Origin: Pontibacillus salipaludis
Lineage (GTDB): Bacteria > Bacillota > Bacilli > Bacillales > BH030062
DNA: 64,000 nucleotides
NCBI RefSeq assembly: GCF_014642405.1
Contig: NZ_BMIN01000001.1
Coordinates: forward strand, 1 to 64,000
Direction: 5' to 3'
Both the position numbers and the translations under genes were made by a program. Positions 9,425 to 17,641 of this stretch are shown piece by piece. Each line of letters begins with the position of its first letter. Position 1 is the first letter of the stretch. The notes beneath the pieces are model-generated. The model had not been told where the DNA came from. It did not search any database and saw only the letters and a program-made list of their open reading frames with translations.

Positions 9425-9802
9425 ATGGATCCAAGAATCCACTCGTTACAATCTCATCCTCCGCTATCCATTTCAAGCACGAAGAGAACACCTGCTAAAA
9501 ATGGGAATGCTTCTTTTAATAGTGTGTTACAGCAAGAATTATCCGAAATTAAGATAAGTAAACACGCCAAACTACGAATGAAAGAAAGAAATCTTTACAT
9601 ATCTGAAACAGAATGGGTAAAGATGGAGGAACGAATCCGGGAAGCGAAGCAAAAAGGGGTTACTGATTCGCTTATTCTTATGAAAGATAAGGCGCTTGTT
9701 GTGAGTACAAAAAACAATACTGTTATTACGGCGATGAATAAACAAGAAGCCAAGTCACAAATTTTTACGAATATAAACGGAACGATCGTTATGGAAGACT
9801 AA
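9425..9802 (+). CDS. Flagellar operon protein, TIGR02530 type
   Basis: Small protein of 125 residues, conserved between flgD and flgE in many Firmicute flagellar operons and with no settled function. Visible features are a polar N-terminus (about 1-35) and a compact core that includes SKHAKLRMKERNLYISETEW, then GVTDSLILMKDKALVVSTKNNTVITAM. It has no signal peptide or membrane segment, so it is probably cytoplasmic or a type III substrate. Ribosome binding site GAAGGAGGT is eight bases before ATG. The family assignment is from memory of the core motif and context. Confidence 0.75.
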   Translation: MDPRIHSLQSHPPLSISSTKRTPAKNGNASFNSVLQQELSEIKISKHAKLRMKERNLYISETEWVKMEERIREAKQKGVTDSLILMKDKALVVSTKNNTVITAMNKQEAKSQIFTNINGTIVMED

Positions 9803-9892
9803 GGCTGGACCTGCGGGAGGCCTAAACGCTGCGGACTGAATGATGCAGTGAGTTTAATGGTTCTACTAAAAACCGAAAGGGATGAATGTTAC

Positions 9893-10789
9893 ATGTTACG
9901 TTCAATGTACGCTGGTATTTCAGGTATGAAAGGTATGCAAACGAAGTTAGATACGATTGGGAATAATATCGCTAATGTGAACACGTCGGGTTATAAAAAG
10001 GGAAGAGTGACTTTTCAAGATATGATGAGTCAAAATCTCTCAGCTGCAGAAGGTCCTTTAGCCGAGCGAGGAGGAATTAACCCTTCACAAGTTGGTTTAG
10101 GTTCGCAACTAGGAACAATTGATAATATCCATACACAAGGAAACCGTCAAACTACAAATAGACCATTAGATTTGTCATTGGAAGGAGATGGGATGTTTGT
10201 TTTAGGTGAAGGTGATTTAACTACTACTAATAGTACAGCTACTAGCCTTACTGGTATGGATGCAGAATTGAGCTATACAAGAGCAGGGAACTTTTACTTA
10301 GATAATGACGGCTATATCGTAAATGCGGACGGTAAATATGTTATTGGCGAAAATGCTACCTATGATACAGATGCTAATGGTGACTTGACGGTTCAGCCAG
10401 GTACTCAATACAACCCTATTCAAATAGACCCGAGTGCTCAAAGCTTCAGTATTCAAACTGATGGAACAGTTAAATTTATAGATCAAAATGGTAATTCACA
10501 AACTGCTGGTCAAATACAGATTGCTAAATTTTCCAACCCGGGTGGTCTTCAGAAGACTGGTGCAAATAACTATACCAACACGGATAATGCAGGGTTAGTT
10601 GATAACCTAATTGTTCCTGGTGAAGAGGGGGCTGCCTCTATCGTATCTGGCTCTCTTGAGATGTCCAATGTTGATCTAGCAGAAGAGTTTACAGAAATGA
10701 TTACCGCGCAACGTGGCTTTCAGGCAAACACACGTATTATCACAACGTCTGACGAGATTCTACAAGAACTAGTGAATCTGAAGCGATAA
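9893..10789 (+). CDS. flgE: Flagellar hook protein FlgE (FlgG-like)
   Basis: Major hook subunit in the Bacillus arrangement (formerly called FlgG there). The start is ATG 9893 (MLRSMYAGISGMKGMQTKLD) with AAAGGGATG upstream; the frame extends to 9848 but those residues are not conserved. About 298 residues, longer than the B. subtilis protein of about 264. The N-terminal rod/hook motif NNIANVNTSGYKKGRVTF lies near residues 24-41, and the C-terminal FTEMITAQRGFQANTRIIT helix is conserved. The extra length lies in the surface-exposed middle, rich in Asn, Thr and Asp. Confidence 0.9.
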   Translation: MLRSMYAGISGMKGMQTKLDTIGNNIANVNTSGYKKGRVTFQDMMSQNLSAAEGPLAERGGINPSQVGLGSQLGTIDNIHTQGNRQTTNRPLDLSLEGDGMFVLGEGDLTTTNSTATSLTGMDAELSYTRAGNFYLDNDGYIVNADGKYVIGENATYDTDANGDLTVQPGTQYNPIQIDPSAQSFSIQTDGTVKFIDQNGNSQTAGQIQIAKFSNPGGLQKTGANNYTNTDNAGLVDNLIVPGEEGAASIVSGSLEMSNVDLAEEFTEMITAQRGFQANTRIITTSDEILQELVNLKR

Positions 10790-10810
10790 AAAGATTTGAT
10801 CCTGACTAAA

Positions 10811-10852
10811 AAGGGAGGTAGAGGGGCGTTACATACGTCTCTCTCATACATA
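10811..10852 (+). promoter_or_regulatory. Shine-Dalgarno, hairpin and start codon of swrD
   Basis: A strong Shine-Dalgarno AAGGGAGGT (10811-10819) is directly followed by a 10-bp hairpin: 10820-10829 pairs with 10835-10844, loop TACAT, two G-U pairs. Then eight bases (CATACATA) lead to ATG 10853. Linear spacing of 33 bases would be too long, but with the hairpin folded it becomes 8. This arrangement is known from phage T4 gene 38; here it is an inference from the sequence. Confidence 0.6.
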
Positions 10853-11068
10853 ATGATTTCATTAACCAGGTTAAATGGTGATTCATTTACTTTGAATGCA
10901 ATTTACATAGAACAAATCCAAGCTCATCCAGATACAACAATTACGTTAACAAATGGTCGGAAGCTTCTTGTTCGTGAGGAAGAAGACGAAGTCATTACGT
11001 TAACCAAACAGTTCTACAGACAGATTGGGCTAGCTACAATTAGCGCGAATCAAAAGGAGGGATCATAA
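10853..11068 (+). CDS. swrD: Swarming motility protein SwrD (FlbD family)
   Basis: Small FlbD-family protein of 71 residues (MISLTRLNGDSFTLNAIYIE, PDTTITLTNGRKLLVRE). In B. subtilis SwrD raises flagellar motor power and is needed for swarming. The conserved N-terminus fixes the start at ATG 10853, which lacks an adjacent ribosome binding site; the strong one is upstream of a hairpin. A start at TTG 10796 is possible but has no ribosome binding site. The fliL ribosome binding site (AAGGAGGGA) lies in its last codons. Confidence 0.88.
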   Translation: MISLTRLNGDSFTLNAIYIEQIQAHPDTTITLTNGRKLLVREEEDEVITLTKQFYRQIGLATISANQKEGS

Positions 11069-11069
11069 C

Positions 11070-11486
11070 TTGAACCCGAAAACTCTAAAAGCAATGGTAA
11101 TCAGTCTTGTGGTAATCACTGTAGGAGGAGTCGTTGCGCTTATCTTAGTCTTGAACTCTAGTACTCAAGCAAGTGACGAACCAACAATTGATGAATTAAG
11201 AGAGTATTCGATTGAAACAGATGAACTTACGACAGATTTACAAAACGATCGCTTCGTTCGCATTCAATTTAGAATCGTAACAGATAGCAAAGACGCTAAA
11301 GAAGAGTTAGAAAAACGGGACTTCCAATTAAAGAATATCTTAATTAAGCAATTATCTCCTATGAATGAAGAAGAATTTAAATCAGGGGTCGAAAATTTAG
11401 AAGGAACACTTAAAACACGCTTGAACGAACTTATGACAGAGGGTGTCGTGACGGAAGTCTACACCATAAAGAAAGTATTGCAATAA
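11070..11486 (+). CDS. fliL: Flagellar basal-body-associated protein FliL
   Basis: Single-pass membrane protein that surrounds the stator and supports torque. It has 138 residues: a short N-tail, a membrane segment at about 8-31 (MVISLVVITVGGVVALILVL), then an extracytoplasmic domain with RFVRIQFRIVTDS and a terminal VTEVYTIKKVLQ. TTG is the start, with AAGGAGGGATCATAAC upstream. Confidence 0.92.
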   Translation: MNPKTLKAMVISLVVITVGGVVALILVLNSSTQASDEPTIDELREYSIETDELTTDLQNDRFVRIQFRIVTDSKDAKEELEKRDFQLKNILIKQLSPMNEEEFKSGVENLEGTLKTRLNELMTEGVVTEVYTIKKVLQ

Positions 11487-11520
11487 TAAAAATGAAGAGC
11501 ACCTGATTGGAGGTGACGTT

Positions 11521-12522
11521 TTGGCAGAAGAAGTTCTCTCTCAGAATGAGATTGATGCATTGCTATCCGCGATCTCAACAGGAGAAATGGATGCAGATGA
11601 TTTAAAAAAGGAAGAGAAAGAAAGAAAAGTCCGCGTGTATGATTTTAAAAGAGCACTGAGGTTCTCTAAAGATCAAATCAGAAGTTTAGGTAGAATTCAT
11701 GAGAACTTCGCGAGACTATTAACGACGTACTTTTCAGCTCAGTTAAGGACCTACATTCATATTTCTGTTGCTTCAGTTGATCAAATACCTTATGAGGAAT
11801 TTATTAGATCTATCCCCAAAATGACGATATTGAACGTATTTTCGGTAGAACCTTTAGATGGAAGGATCCTACTTGAAGCCAACCCGAATATAGCATACGC
11901 CATGCTTGACCGGGTTTTAGGTGGTAAAGGTGTCAGCGTAAACAAGGTTGAAAGTTTAACGGAAATAGAAACCAATATTATGTCCCAACTTTTTGAGAAA
12001 GCAATTGATAATCTTCAAGAGGCTTGGAGCTCTGTGGTAGATATTAACCCTGAACTAGAAGAATTTGAGGTTAACCCCCAATTCCTTCAAATGGTTTCAC
12101 CAAATGAAACAGTAGTCGTAATATCTTTGAACACAGAAATCGGTGAATCCTCTGGAATGATAAATATTTGCATTCCGCATGTAGTATTAGAGCCAATCAT
12201 ACCGAAATTATCTGTTCACTACTGGATGCAAACACAGACACCTCAAGAGACCAGTCCTGAGGAGTATCACTCACTTTCCAAAACGATTGAGAAGGCTGAG
12301 GTAGATGTCAAAGCTTTACTAGGTGAGTCTGAAATTACAGTAGACGAACTTTATCATCTAGCAAAAGACGATGTGATTCAATTGGATCAACTGATTGATG
12401 ATCCATTAAGAATACAAGTAGACGAAGAAACAAAATTCTTAGCACAGCCCGGACAAATTAAAAAGAAAGTAGCTGTGCAAATATTAGAAGAATACCAAGG
12501 GGGGGACGACGATGATGAGTGA
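11521..12522 (+). CDS. fliM: Flagellar motor switch protein FliM
   Basis: Switch component that binds phospho-CheY at its N-terminus and FliG through its middle domain. It has 333 residues. The N-terminal CheY-binding peptide LSQNEIDALLSAI is at about 5-17, a CheC-like middle domain follows (about 45-225), and the C-terminal SpoA/FliN-like domain ends KKVAVQILEEY. The start is TTG with TTGGAGGTGA seven bases upstream. The final codons overlap the start of fliY. Confidence 0.96.
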   Translation: MAEEVLSQNEIDALLSAISTGEMDADDLKKEEKERKVRVYDFKRALRFSKDQIRSLGRIHENFARLLTTYFSAQLRTYIHISVASVDQIPYEEFIRSIPKMTILNVFSVEPLDGRILLEANPNIAYAMLDRVLGGKGVSVNKVESLTEIETNIMSQLFEKAIDNLQEAWSSVVDINPELEEFEVNPQFLQMVSPNETVVVISLNTEIGESSGMINICIPHVVLEPIIPKLSVHYWMQTQTPQETSPEEYHSLSKTIEKAEVDVKALLGESEITVDELYHLAKDDVIQLDQLIDDPLRIQVDEETKFLAQPGQIKKKVAVQILEEYQGGDDDDE

Positions 12523-13732
12523 CGATATGCTGTCCCAAGATGAAATAGATGCTTTATTAAATGGGACCGCTGATACAAGTAATATGAATAATGCACAACC
12601 CTCAACCGAGGATTATTTAAGTACATTAGAGCAAGATGCATTGGGTGAGATCGGAAATATTTCATTTGGTAGTTCAGCTACTGCTTTATCAAGTCTTCTA
12701 ATGCAAAAGGTGGACATAACTACACCAACAATCTCCATCATTAAACGATCTAATTTGGCGGATGAATTTCCTGAACCGAATGTCGCGATTCAGGTCGAAT
12801 ATACAGAAGGGTTTTCAGGCATGAACTTACTTGTTATTCAACAAAGTGATGCAGCGATTATCGCAGACTTAATGCTTGGCGGGGATGGAACTTCACCAAC
12901 TGATGAAATGAATGAAATTCATCTTAGTGCCGTACAAGAAGCAATGAATCAGATGATGGGATCGGCTGCAACGAGTATGTCTACGGTATTTAATAAACGT
13001 GTAGATATTTCTCCTCCAAGTATTGACCTACTTCATGTAAAAGAAGGAGAAGGAACGGAACAAATACCTGATGAAGATTTAGTTAATGTTAGTTTTCAGA
13101 TTAAGGTTGGAGACTTAATAGATTCTAGAATTATGCAAGTGTTGCCGATTGACTTTGCCAGGGAATTGGTAGATCAATTGTTGAATCCCCCTTCTGAAGA
13201 GGGTGATATCTTGCAGCAAGTAGATACACATCATGAATCCAAACCTGCTGGTGAGGTAGAACAAGGGAATACTTCCGCACCGCCTGCCTATCAGCAGACT
13301 CAACAAGATGCGACACACCGTGAATCTTCTGAACCATATACCACTCAGTCACAAGAAGCCCCTTCCCCAAGAGAAACGCAATATATGGGGGGGATGAGCC
13401 AGGAAGATTCAAGCCAAGTTCAACAAGCCGTGTTTAGTCAGTTTGAACCAACAACTCTTCACCAACAAGAAAAGCGTAATCTCGATATGCTTATGGATAT
13501 ACCGCTAAAAGTCACAGTAGAATTAGGACGTACTAAGCGGACCATTAAAGACATTCTTGAACTATCATCGGGTTCCATAGTAGAGCTTGATAAATTAGCA
13601 GGCGAACCAGTTGATATTCTTGTTAATGATAAGCCAATTGCACAAGGTGAAGTGGTGGTTATTGATGAAAACTTTGGTGTTCGGGTGACTGAAATACTAA
13701 GTCAGCAAGAGCGATTAAAAAAATTACAGTAA
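12512..13732 (+). CDS. fliY: Flagellar switch phosphatase FliY
   Basis: C-ring protein of Firmicutes that combines a CheC-type CheY-P phosphatase with a FliN-like domain. It has 406 residues. The N-terminal DDMLSQDEIDALLNG resembles the FliM CheY-binding peptide. The two phosphatase half-sites are visible as EIGNISFGSSATALSSLL (about 46) and QEAMNQMMGSAATSM (about 146), both keeping the Glu and Asn. A Gln, Ser and Pro-rich linker (about 230-310) leads to the FliN domain (DIPLKVTVELGRTKRTIKDI). ATG 12515 is an equal alternative start. Confidence 0.95.
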   Translation: MMSDDMLSQDEIDALLNGTADTSNMNNAQPSTEDYLSTLEQDALGEIGNISFGSSATALSSLLMQKVDITTPTISIIKRSNLADEFPEPNVAIQVEYTEGFSGMNLLVIQQSDAAIIADLMLGGDGTSPTDEMNEIHLSAVQEAMNQMMGSAATSMSTVFNKRVDISPPSIDLLHVKEGEGTEQIPDEDLVNVSFQIKVGDLIDSRIMQVLPIDFARELVDQLLNPPSEEGDILQQVDTHHESKPAGEVEQGNTSAPPAYQQTQQDATHRESSEPYTTQSQEAPSPRETQYMGGMSQEDSSQVQQAVFSQFEPTTLHQQEKRNLDMLMDIPLKVTVELGRTKRTIKDILELSSGSIVELDKLAGEPVDILVNDKPIAQGEVVVIDENFGVRVTEILSQQERLKKLQ

Positions 13733-13753
13733 GTAATTATTAGGAGGATCTTT

Positions 13754-14116
13754 ATGGCCAGTAAAATTTTAATTGTAGACGATGCAGCATTTATGAGAAT
13801 GATGATTAAAGATATTTTGACGAAAAATGGATTTGAGGTAGTAGGAGAAGCTCAAGACGGAAGTGAAGCGGTCGACAAATATAAAGAACTGCAACCAGAT
13901 CTCATCACGATGGACATCACAATGCCTGAAATGGATGGAATCTCTGCCCTTAAAGAAATTAAAGGGATGAATGCTGATGCTAAGATCATTATGTGTTCTG
14001 CAATGGGACAGCAGGCAATGGTTATCGACGCAATTCAAGCCGGAGCGAAAGACTTCATTGTAAAACCATTCCAAGCAGACCGAGTACTTGAAGCAATTAA
14101 TAAAGCATTAGCATAA
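13754..14116 (+). CDS. cheY: Chemotaxis response regulator CheY
   Basis: Single receiver domain of 120 residues. Phosphorylated by CheA, it binds FliM and, in Bacillus, promotes counterclockwise rotation. All active residues are present: Asp9 and Asp10 (IVDDAAF), phospho-acceptor Asp54 (ITMDITMPEMDG), Ser82 and Lys104 (FIVKPF). Ribosome binding site AGGAGGA is seven bases before ATG. It sits between the switch and export gate genes, as in B. subtilis. Confidence 0.97.
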   Translation: MASKILIVDDAAFMRMMIKDILTKNGFEVVGEAQDGSEAVDKYKELQPDLITMDITMPEMDGISALKEIKGMNADAKIIMCSAMGQQAMVIDAIQAGAKDFIVKPFQADRVLEAINKALA

Positions 14117-14128
14117 CAAGGAGGAAGT

Positions 14129-14806
14129 ATGACTAAGCAGTTATTTATTTGGGTGAGTACCCTCGTCATCATTACGGCATTGTGGCCAACATCAATGACT
14201 TTATCTGCACAACCAAGTGTAGAAACATGCATAGAAAATCCAGCCCTTGAAGGATGTGGGGATTACGATTCATCTAAAGAAAAAGGAGAAGAGGAAGAAC
14301 AAAATACCTCTTCTTCGCCTGCTTCCTCTGAGAGTTCGGTTATTTTAGATTTGATTAAGATTATTCTGGCTCTTGCTTTTATTATCTTTTTAATCTATGT
14401 GTTATTGAAGTTTATGAACAAACGAAATAAAAGCATTCACCCTTCGAAAGCGATGGAAAATATGGGAGGAGTGCCTTTAGGTCAGCAAAAATCCTTGCAA
14501 ATTGTTCGTATTGGACAACAATTCTACGCAATTGGTGTGGGAGAGAATGTGGACCTAGTAACAGAGATTACGGATGAACGAACGATAGAAGAATTAACGA
14601 AAAAGAATCAAGCTGAATCTGAAAGTTTTTCTCCATCAATGGTAAAGCAATTGTTATCACAAAAGAAAAAACAGACAAGTCATAATGAAAGCTTTCAAAA
14701 TCAATCGTTTCAGAAACTATTTCAATCTGAACTTTCTTCTTTAAAGGAACGGAGACAACAACTTATAGAAGCGGAAAAGAAAAAGAAAGAGGATTCAAAT
14801 GAATGA
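14129..14806 (+). CDS. fliO: Flagellar biosynthesis protein FliO (FliZ)
   Basis: Membrane protein that helps assemble the FliPQR export gate. It has 225 residues: an N-terminal signal-like segment (about 6-25), an extracytoplasmic loop with two Cys (CIENPALEGCGD), a second membrane segment at about 71-90 (ILDLIKIILALAFIIFLIYVL, 21 residues in all), and a cytoplasmic region with PLGQQKSLQIVRIG...FYAIGVGENVDLV, the FliO core. The Bacillus name is FliZ. The C-terminus is a basic, Gln-rich coil overlapping fliP by eight bases. Confidence 0.88.
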   Translation: MTKQLFIWVSTLVIITALWPTSMTLSAQPSVETCIENPALEGCGDYDSSKEKGEEEEQNTSSSPASSESSVILDLIKIILALAFIIFLIYVLLKFMNKRNKSIHPSKAMENMGGVPLGQQKSLQIVRIGQQFYAIGVGENVDLVTEITDERTIEELTKKNQAESESFSPSMVKQLLSQKKKQTSHNESFQNQSFQKLFQSELSSLKERRQQLIEAEKKKKEDSNE

Positions 14807-15464
14807 ATTTATAAATCTATTTGCAGACTCAGATCCCACAAACGTAGCCACATCTGTGAAGCTTCTATTAGTGCTTACGGTTCTCTCTATAGCTCCTGGA
14901 ATTTTAGTTCTTATGACTAGTTTTACAAGAATTATTATTGTTCTATCATTTGTTCGTACATCACTGGCAACACAACAAATGCCTCCAAACCAAGTGTTAG
15001 TAGGGTTAGCTTTGTTTTTATCTTTCTTTGTGATGGCACCTACACTACAAGAAGTGAATGAAGAAGCGCTCACTCCTTTGTTTAATGAAGATATTTCTTT
15101 AGAAGAAGCTTATCAGAATGCTAGTGATCCCATGAAAGAGTTTATGGCAAAACATACGAGGGAGAAAGACCTTGCTTTGTTTATGAACTATGCTCAAATG
15201 GAAAAGCCAGAAAGCGTTCAGGATATCCCTTTAACGACTATGGTCCCAGCCTTTGCAATTAGTGAGTTAAAAACGGCTTTTCAGATGGGGTTTATGATTT
15301 TTGTTCCCTTCCTAGTGATTGATATGGCTGTTGCAAGTATCCTAATGTCAATGGGAATGATGATGTTACCTCCTGTAATGATTTCACTTCCGTTTAAGAT
15401 ATTGCTTTTTGTTCTTGTGGATGGTTGGTATCTCATTATGCAGTCACTTCTAGAAGGGTTTTAA
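14799..15464 (+). CDS. fliP: Flagellar export gate protein FliP
   Basis: Core subunit of the FliP5-Q4-R1 export gate in the inner membrane. It has 221 residues, with the family motifs SFTRIIIVLSFVRTSLATQQ (about 46) and the C-terminal PFLVIDMAVASILMSMGMMM and LPFKILLFVLVDGWYLI. Four membrane segments are evident. It is translationally coupled to fliO. Confidence 0.96.
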   Translation: MNEFINLFADSDPTNVATSVKLLLVLTVLSIAPGILVLMTSFTRIIIVLSFVRTSLATQQMPPNQVLVGLALFLSFFVMAPTLQEVNEEALTPLFNEDISLEEAYQNASDPMKEFMAKHTREKDLALFMNYAQMEKPESVQDIPLTTMVPAFAISELKTAFQMGFMIFVPFLVIDMAVASILMSMGMMMLPPVMISLPFKILLFVLVDGWYLIMQSLLEGF

Positions 15465-15485
15465 TATAGGGAGGGAGATCAATAG

Positions 15486-15755
15486 ATGAATAGTCAGTTT
15501 GTTATTTCACTTGCTGAAAAAGGTGTAGTAACCGTGCTTACCATTACAGGGCCATTGCTCATATTGGCGTTATCAGTGGGCTTACTTGTTTCTATATTCC
15601 AAGCCACAACACAAATTCAAGAACAGACACTTGCCTTTATTCCGAAAATTGTAGCTGTTATGGGTGGACTTGTATTCTTTGGTCCATGGATGTTAACAAG
15701 AATGGTAGAATTTACAGCTACTATTTTTGAGAACTTGAACCAGTTTGTAGGATAG
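15486..15755 (+). CDS. fliQ: Flagellar export gate protein FliQ
   Basis: Gate subunit of 89 residues with two membrane helices and the conserved center SIFQATTQIQEQTLAFIPKI between them. GGGAGGGAGATC precedes the ATG. Two bases separate it from fliR. Confidence 0.95.
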   Translation: MNSQFVISLAEKGVVTVLTITGPLLILALSVGLLVSIFQATTQIQEQTLAFIPKIVAVMGGLVFFGPWMLTRMVEFTATIFENLNQFVG

Positions 15756-15757
15756 GA

Positions 15758-16540
15758 ATGGTTAGTTTAATTGACCTAGCAAAGGTGCCTGGACTGTTAT
15801 TAATATTCATGCGAGTCACAGCATTTTTTGTTACCCTTCCTCTGTTTTCGTATCGGAATATGCCCACTCAGCATAAAATAGGATTTAGTGTGTTTTTGGC
15901 TTTATTAATGTATTTCACAATTGATGTACCAATTATTCTATTAGATGAAACGTTTATTCTCCTAATTTTGAAAGAGGCCATGGTTGGATTATTAGTGGGT
16001 TTCATGGCTTACCTGATCTTATCAGCTATTCAAATAGCGGGAGGATTCATTGATTTTCAAATGGGGTTTGCAATCGCAAATGTAATCGATCCCCAGACCG
16101 GTGTTCAAAGTCCTTTGATTGGACAGTATCTTTATACGTTTACACTATTGTTTTTGCTAGCTGTAAATGGTCATCACTTATTAATTGATGGTGTTTTTTA
16201 CAGTTATGAGGTAATTCCTATGGAACAAGTATCGATACCTTTTGGTGAAGGTTCTATTGCTGAGTTTGTTCTATTAACTTTTAATAAAATGTTCATAGTA
16301 GCTTTTCAAATGGCAATGCCTGTTGTTGGCTGCCTATTCCTGGTTGACGTAGCTTTAGGAATTATTGCTCGTACAGTTCCCCAATTGAACGTTTTCGTAG
16401 TCGGATTACCTTTAAAAATATTTGTAAGCTTTGTAGTTATTATTATTTCATTTGGTATGTTTTCAATCCTAGTACAGAATTTATTTGATTTAATGCTTGT
16501 CTCAATGAGGGATTTAATGGCACTGATGGGAGGATCTTAA
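15758..16540 (+). CDS. fliR: Flagellar export gate protein FliR
   Basis: Gate subunit of 260 residues with about six membrane segments. Family motifs include MRVTAFFVTLPLFSYRN near the N-terminus, GFIDFQMGFAIANVIDPQTG at about 95-115 and the C-terminal VALGIIARTVPQLNVFVVGL. No distinct ribosome binding site precedes it, so translation probably depends on fliQ. The stop abuts the flhB start. Confidence 0.95.
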   Translation: MVSLIDLAKVPGLLLIFMRVTAFFVTLPLFSYRNMPTQHKIGFSVFLALLMYFTIDVPIILLDETFILLILKEAMVGLLVGFMAYLILSAIQIAGGFIDFQMGFAIANVIDPQTGVQSPLIGQYLYTFTLLFLLAVNGHHLLIDGVFYSYEVIPMEQVSIPFGEGSIAEFVLLTFNKMFIVAFQMAMPVVGCLFLVDVALGIIARTVPQLNVFVVGLPLKIFVSFVVIIISFGMFSILVQNLFDLMLVSMRDLMALMGGS

Positions 16541-17623
16541 ATGCAGAAGTTACAATTAGATCTGCAGTATTTTTCTGGTGAGAAGACAGAGAAAGCAACA
16601 CCGAAAAAACGTGAAGACTCTCGTAAAAAAGGTCAAGTAGCCAAAAGTCAAGATGTGAATACGGCTCTACTTCTTTTTTCTGTGTTTTTAATGATGTTCG
16701 TGATAGGTGGTTTTTTAAGAGATAGGTTCACAAGCCTTTACAGACATACGTTCCAAGAGTACATCACTTGGGAAGTAACAGAGCAAACAGTCCATCAAAT
16801 GTTACTTCAGGTTACGATGGAGATGGCTTTTACAGTAGCGCCTTTGATGGGGGCGGCTATTGTGGCGGGCCTAGCTGCAAATTTTTTGCAAATTGGTTTT
16901 CTGTTTACGGGAGAACCATTAAAAATGGATTTGAAAAAGTTAAACCCTATTCAAGGGGCCAAAAAGATCTTTGCAGCTCGTGCATTAGTAGAACTGCTTA
17001 AGTCTTTACTTAAAATTGGTTTTATCGGGACTGTAACATTCACAGTTCTATGGATGAGACGGGGCGACCTTTTAGAAATGTCTCAAAAAAGTGTAGAAAG
17101 CGCCGTAAGTTTCTTTGGCCAAACAACCGTAATTATGGGACTTGCTGCTTCTCTTTTGCTTTTACTGTTATCTAGCATTGATTATATTTACCAGCGCTAT
17201 GACTATGAAAAGAATATCCGGATGTCAAAGCAAGATTTGAAAGATGAGCATAAAAACATTGAAGGGGATCCTCAAATTAAGTCAAAGATAAAAGAACGTC
17301 AGCGTCAGATGTCACAGCAGCGAATGATGAGTGAAGTGCCAGAGGCGGATGTAGTCATTACAAACCCAACCCACTTTGCCATTGCGATTAAATATGATGA
17401 GGAGAAAGCTCAAGCCCCTTATGTTGTTGCTAAGGGTGTCGATTATGTCGCATTAAAAATAAAAGAGATTGCGCATGCAAATGACGTTACCACTGTTGAA
17501 AATCGACCGTTAGCAAGAGCATTGTATGATCAGTCAGAAATCGACCAACCCATAGGTGAAGAATTTTACCAAGCGGTTGCAGAAATATTAGCTTACGTAT
17601 ATAAACTTCAGAAGAAAGCGTAA
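16541..17623 (+). CDS. flhB: Flagellar export switch protein FlhB
   Basis: Membrane gate component that changes export specificity from rod/hook to filament substrates. It has 360 residues: N-terminal GEKTEKATPKKREDSRKKGQ, four membrane segments (to about 215) and a cytoplasmic domain with the autocleavage motif NPTH at 275-278, in its usual setting ADVVITNPTHFAIAIKY. Cleavage between Asn and Pro is known for the family. GGGAGGATC lies just upstream. Confidence 0.97.
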   Translation: MQKLQLDLQYFSGEKTEKATPKKREDSRKKGQVAKSQDVNTALLLFSVFLMMFVIGGFLRDRFTSLYRHTFQEYITWEVTEQTVHQMLLQVTMEMAFTVAPLMGAAIVAGLAANFLQIGFLFTGEPLKMDLKKLNPIQGAKKIFAARALVELLKSLLKIGFIGTVTFTVLWMRRGDLLEMSQKSVESAVSFFGQTTVIMGLAASLLLLLLSSIDYIYQRYDYEKNIRMSKQDLKDEHKNIEGDPQIKSKIKERQRQMSQQRMMSEVPEADVVITNPTHFAIAIKYDEEKAQAPYVVAKGVDYVALKIKEIAHANDVTTVENRPLARALYDQSEIDQPIGEEFYQAVAEILAYVYKLQKKA

Positions 17624-17641
17624 TCGTAGGGAGAGAAATGC

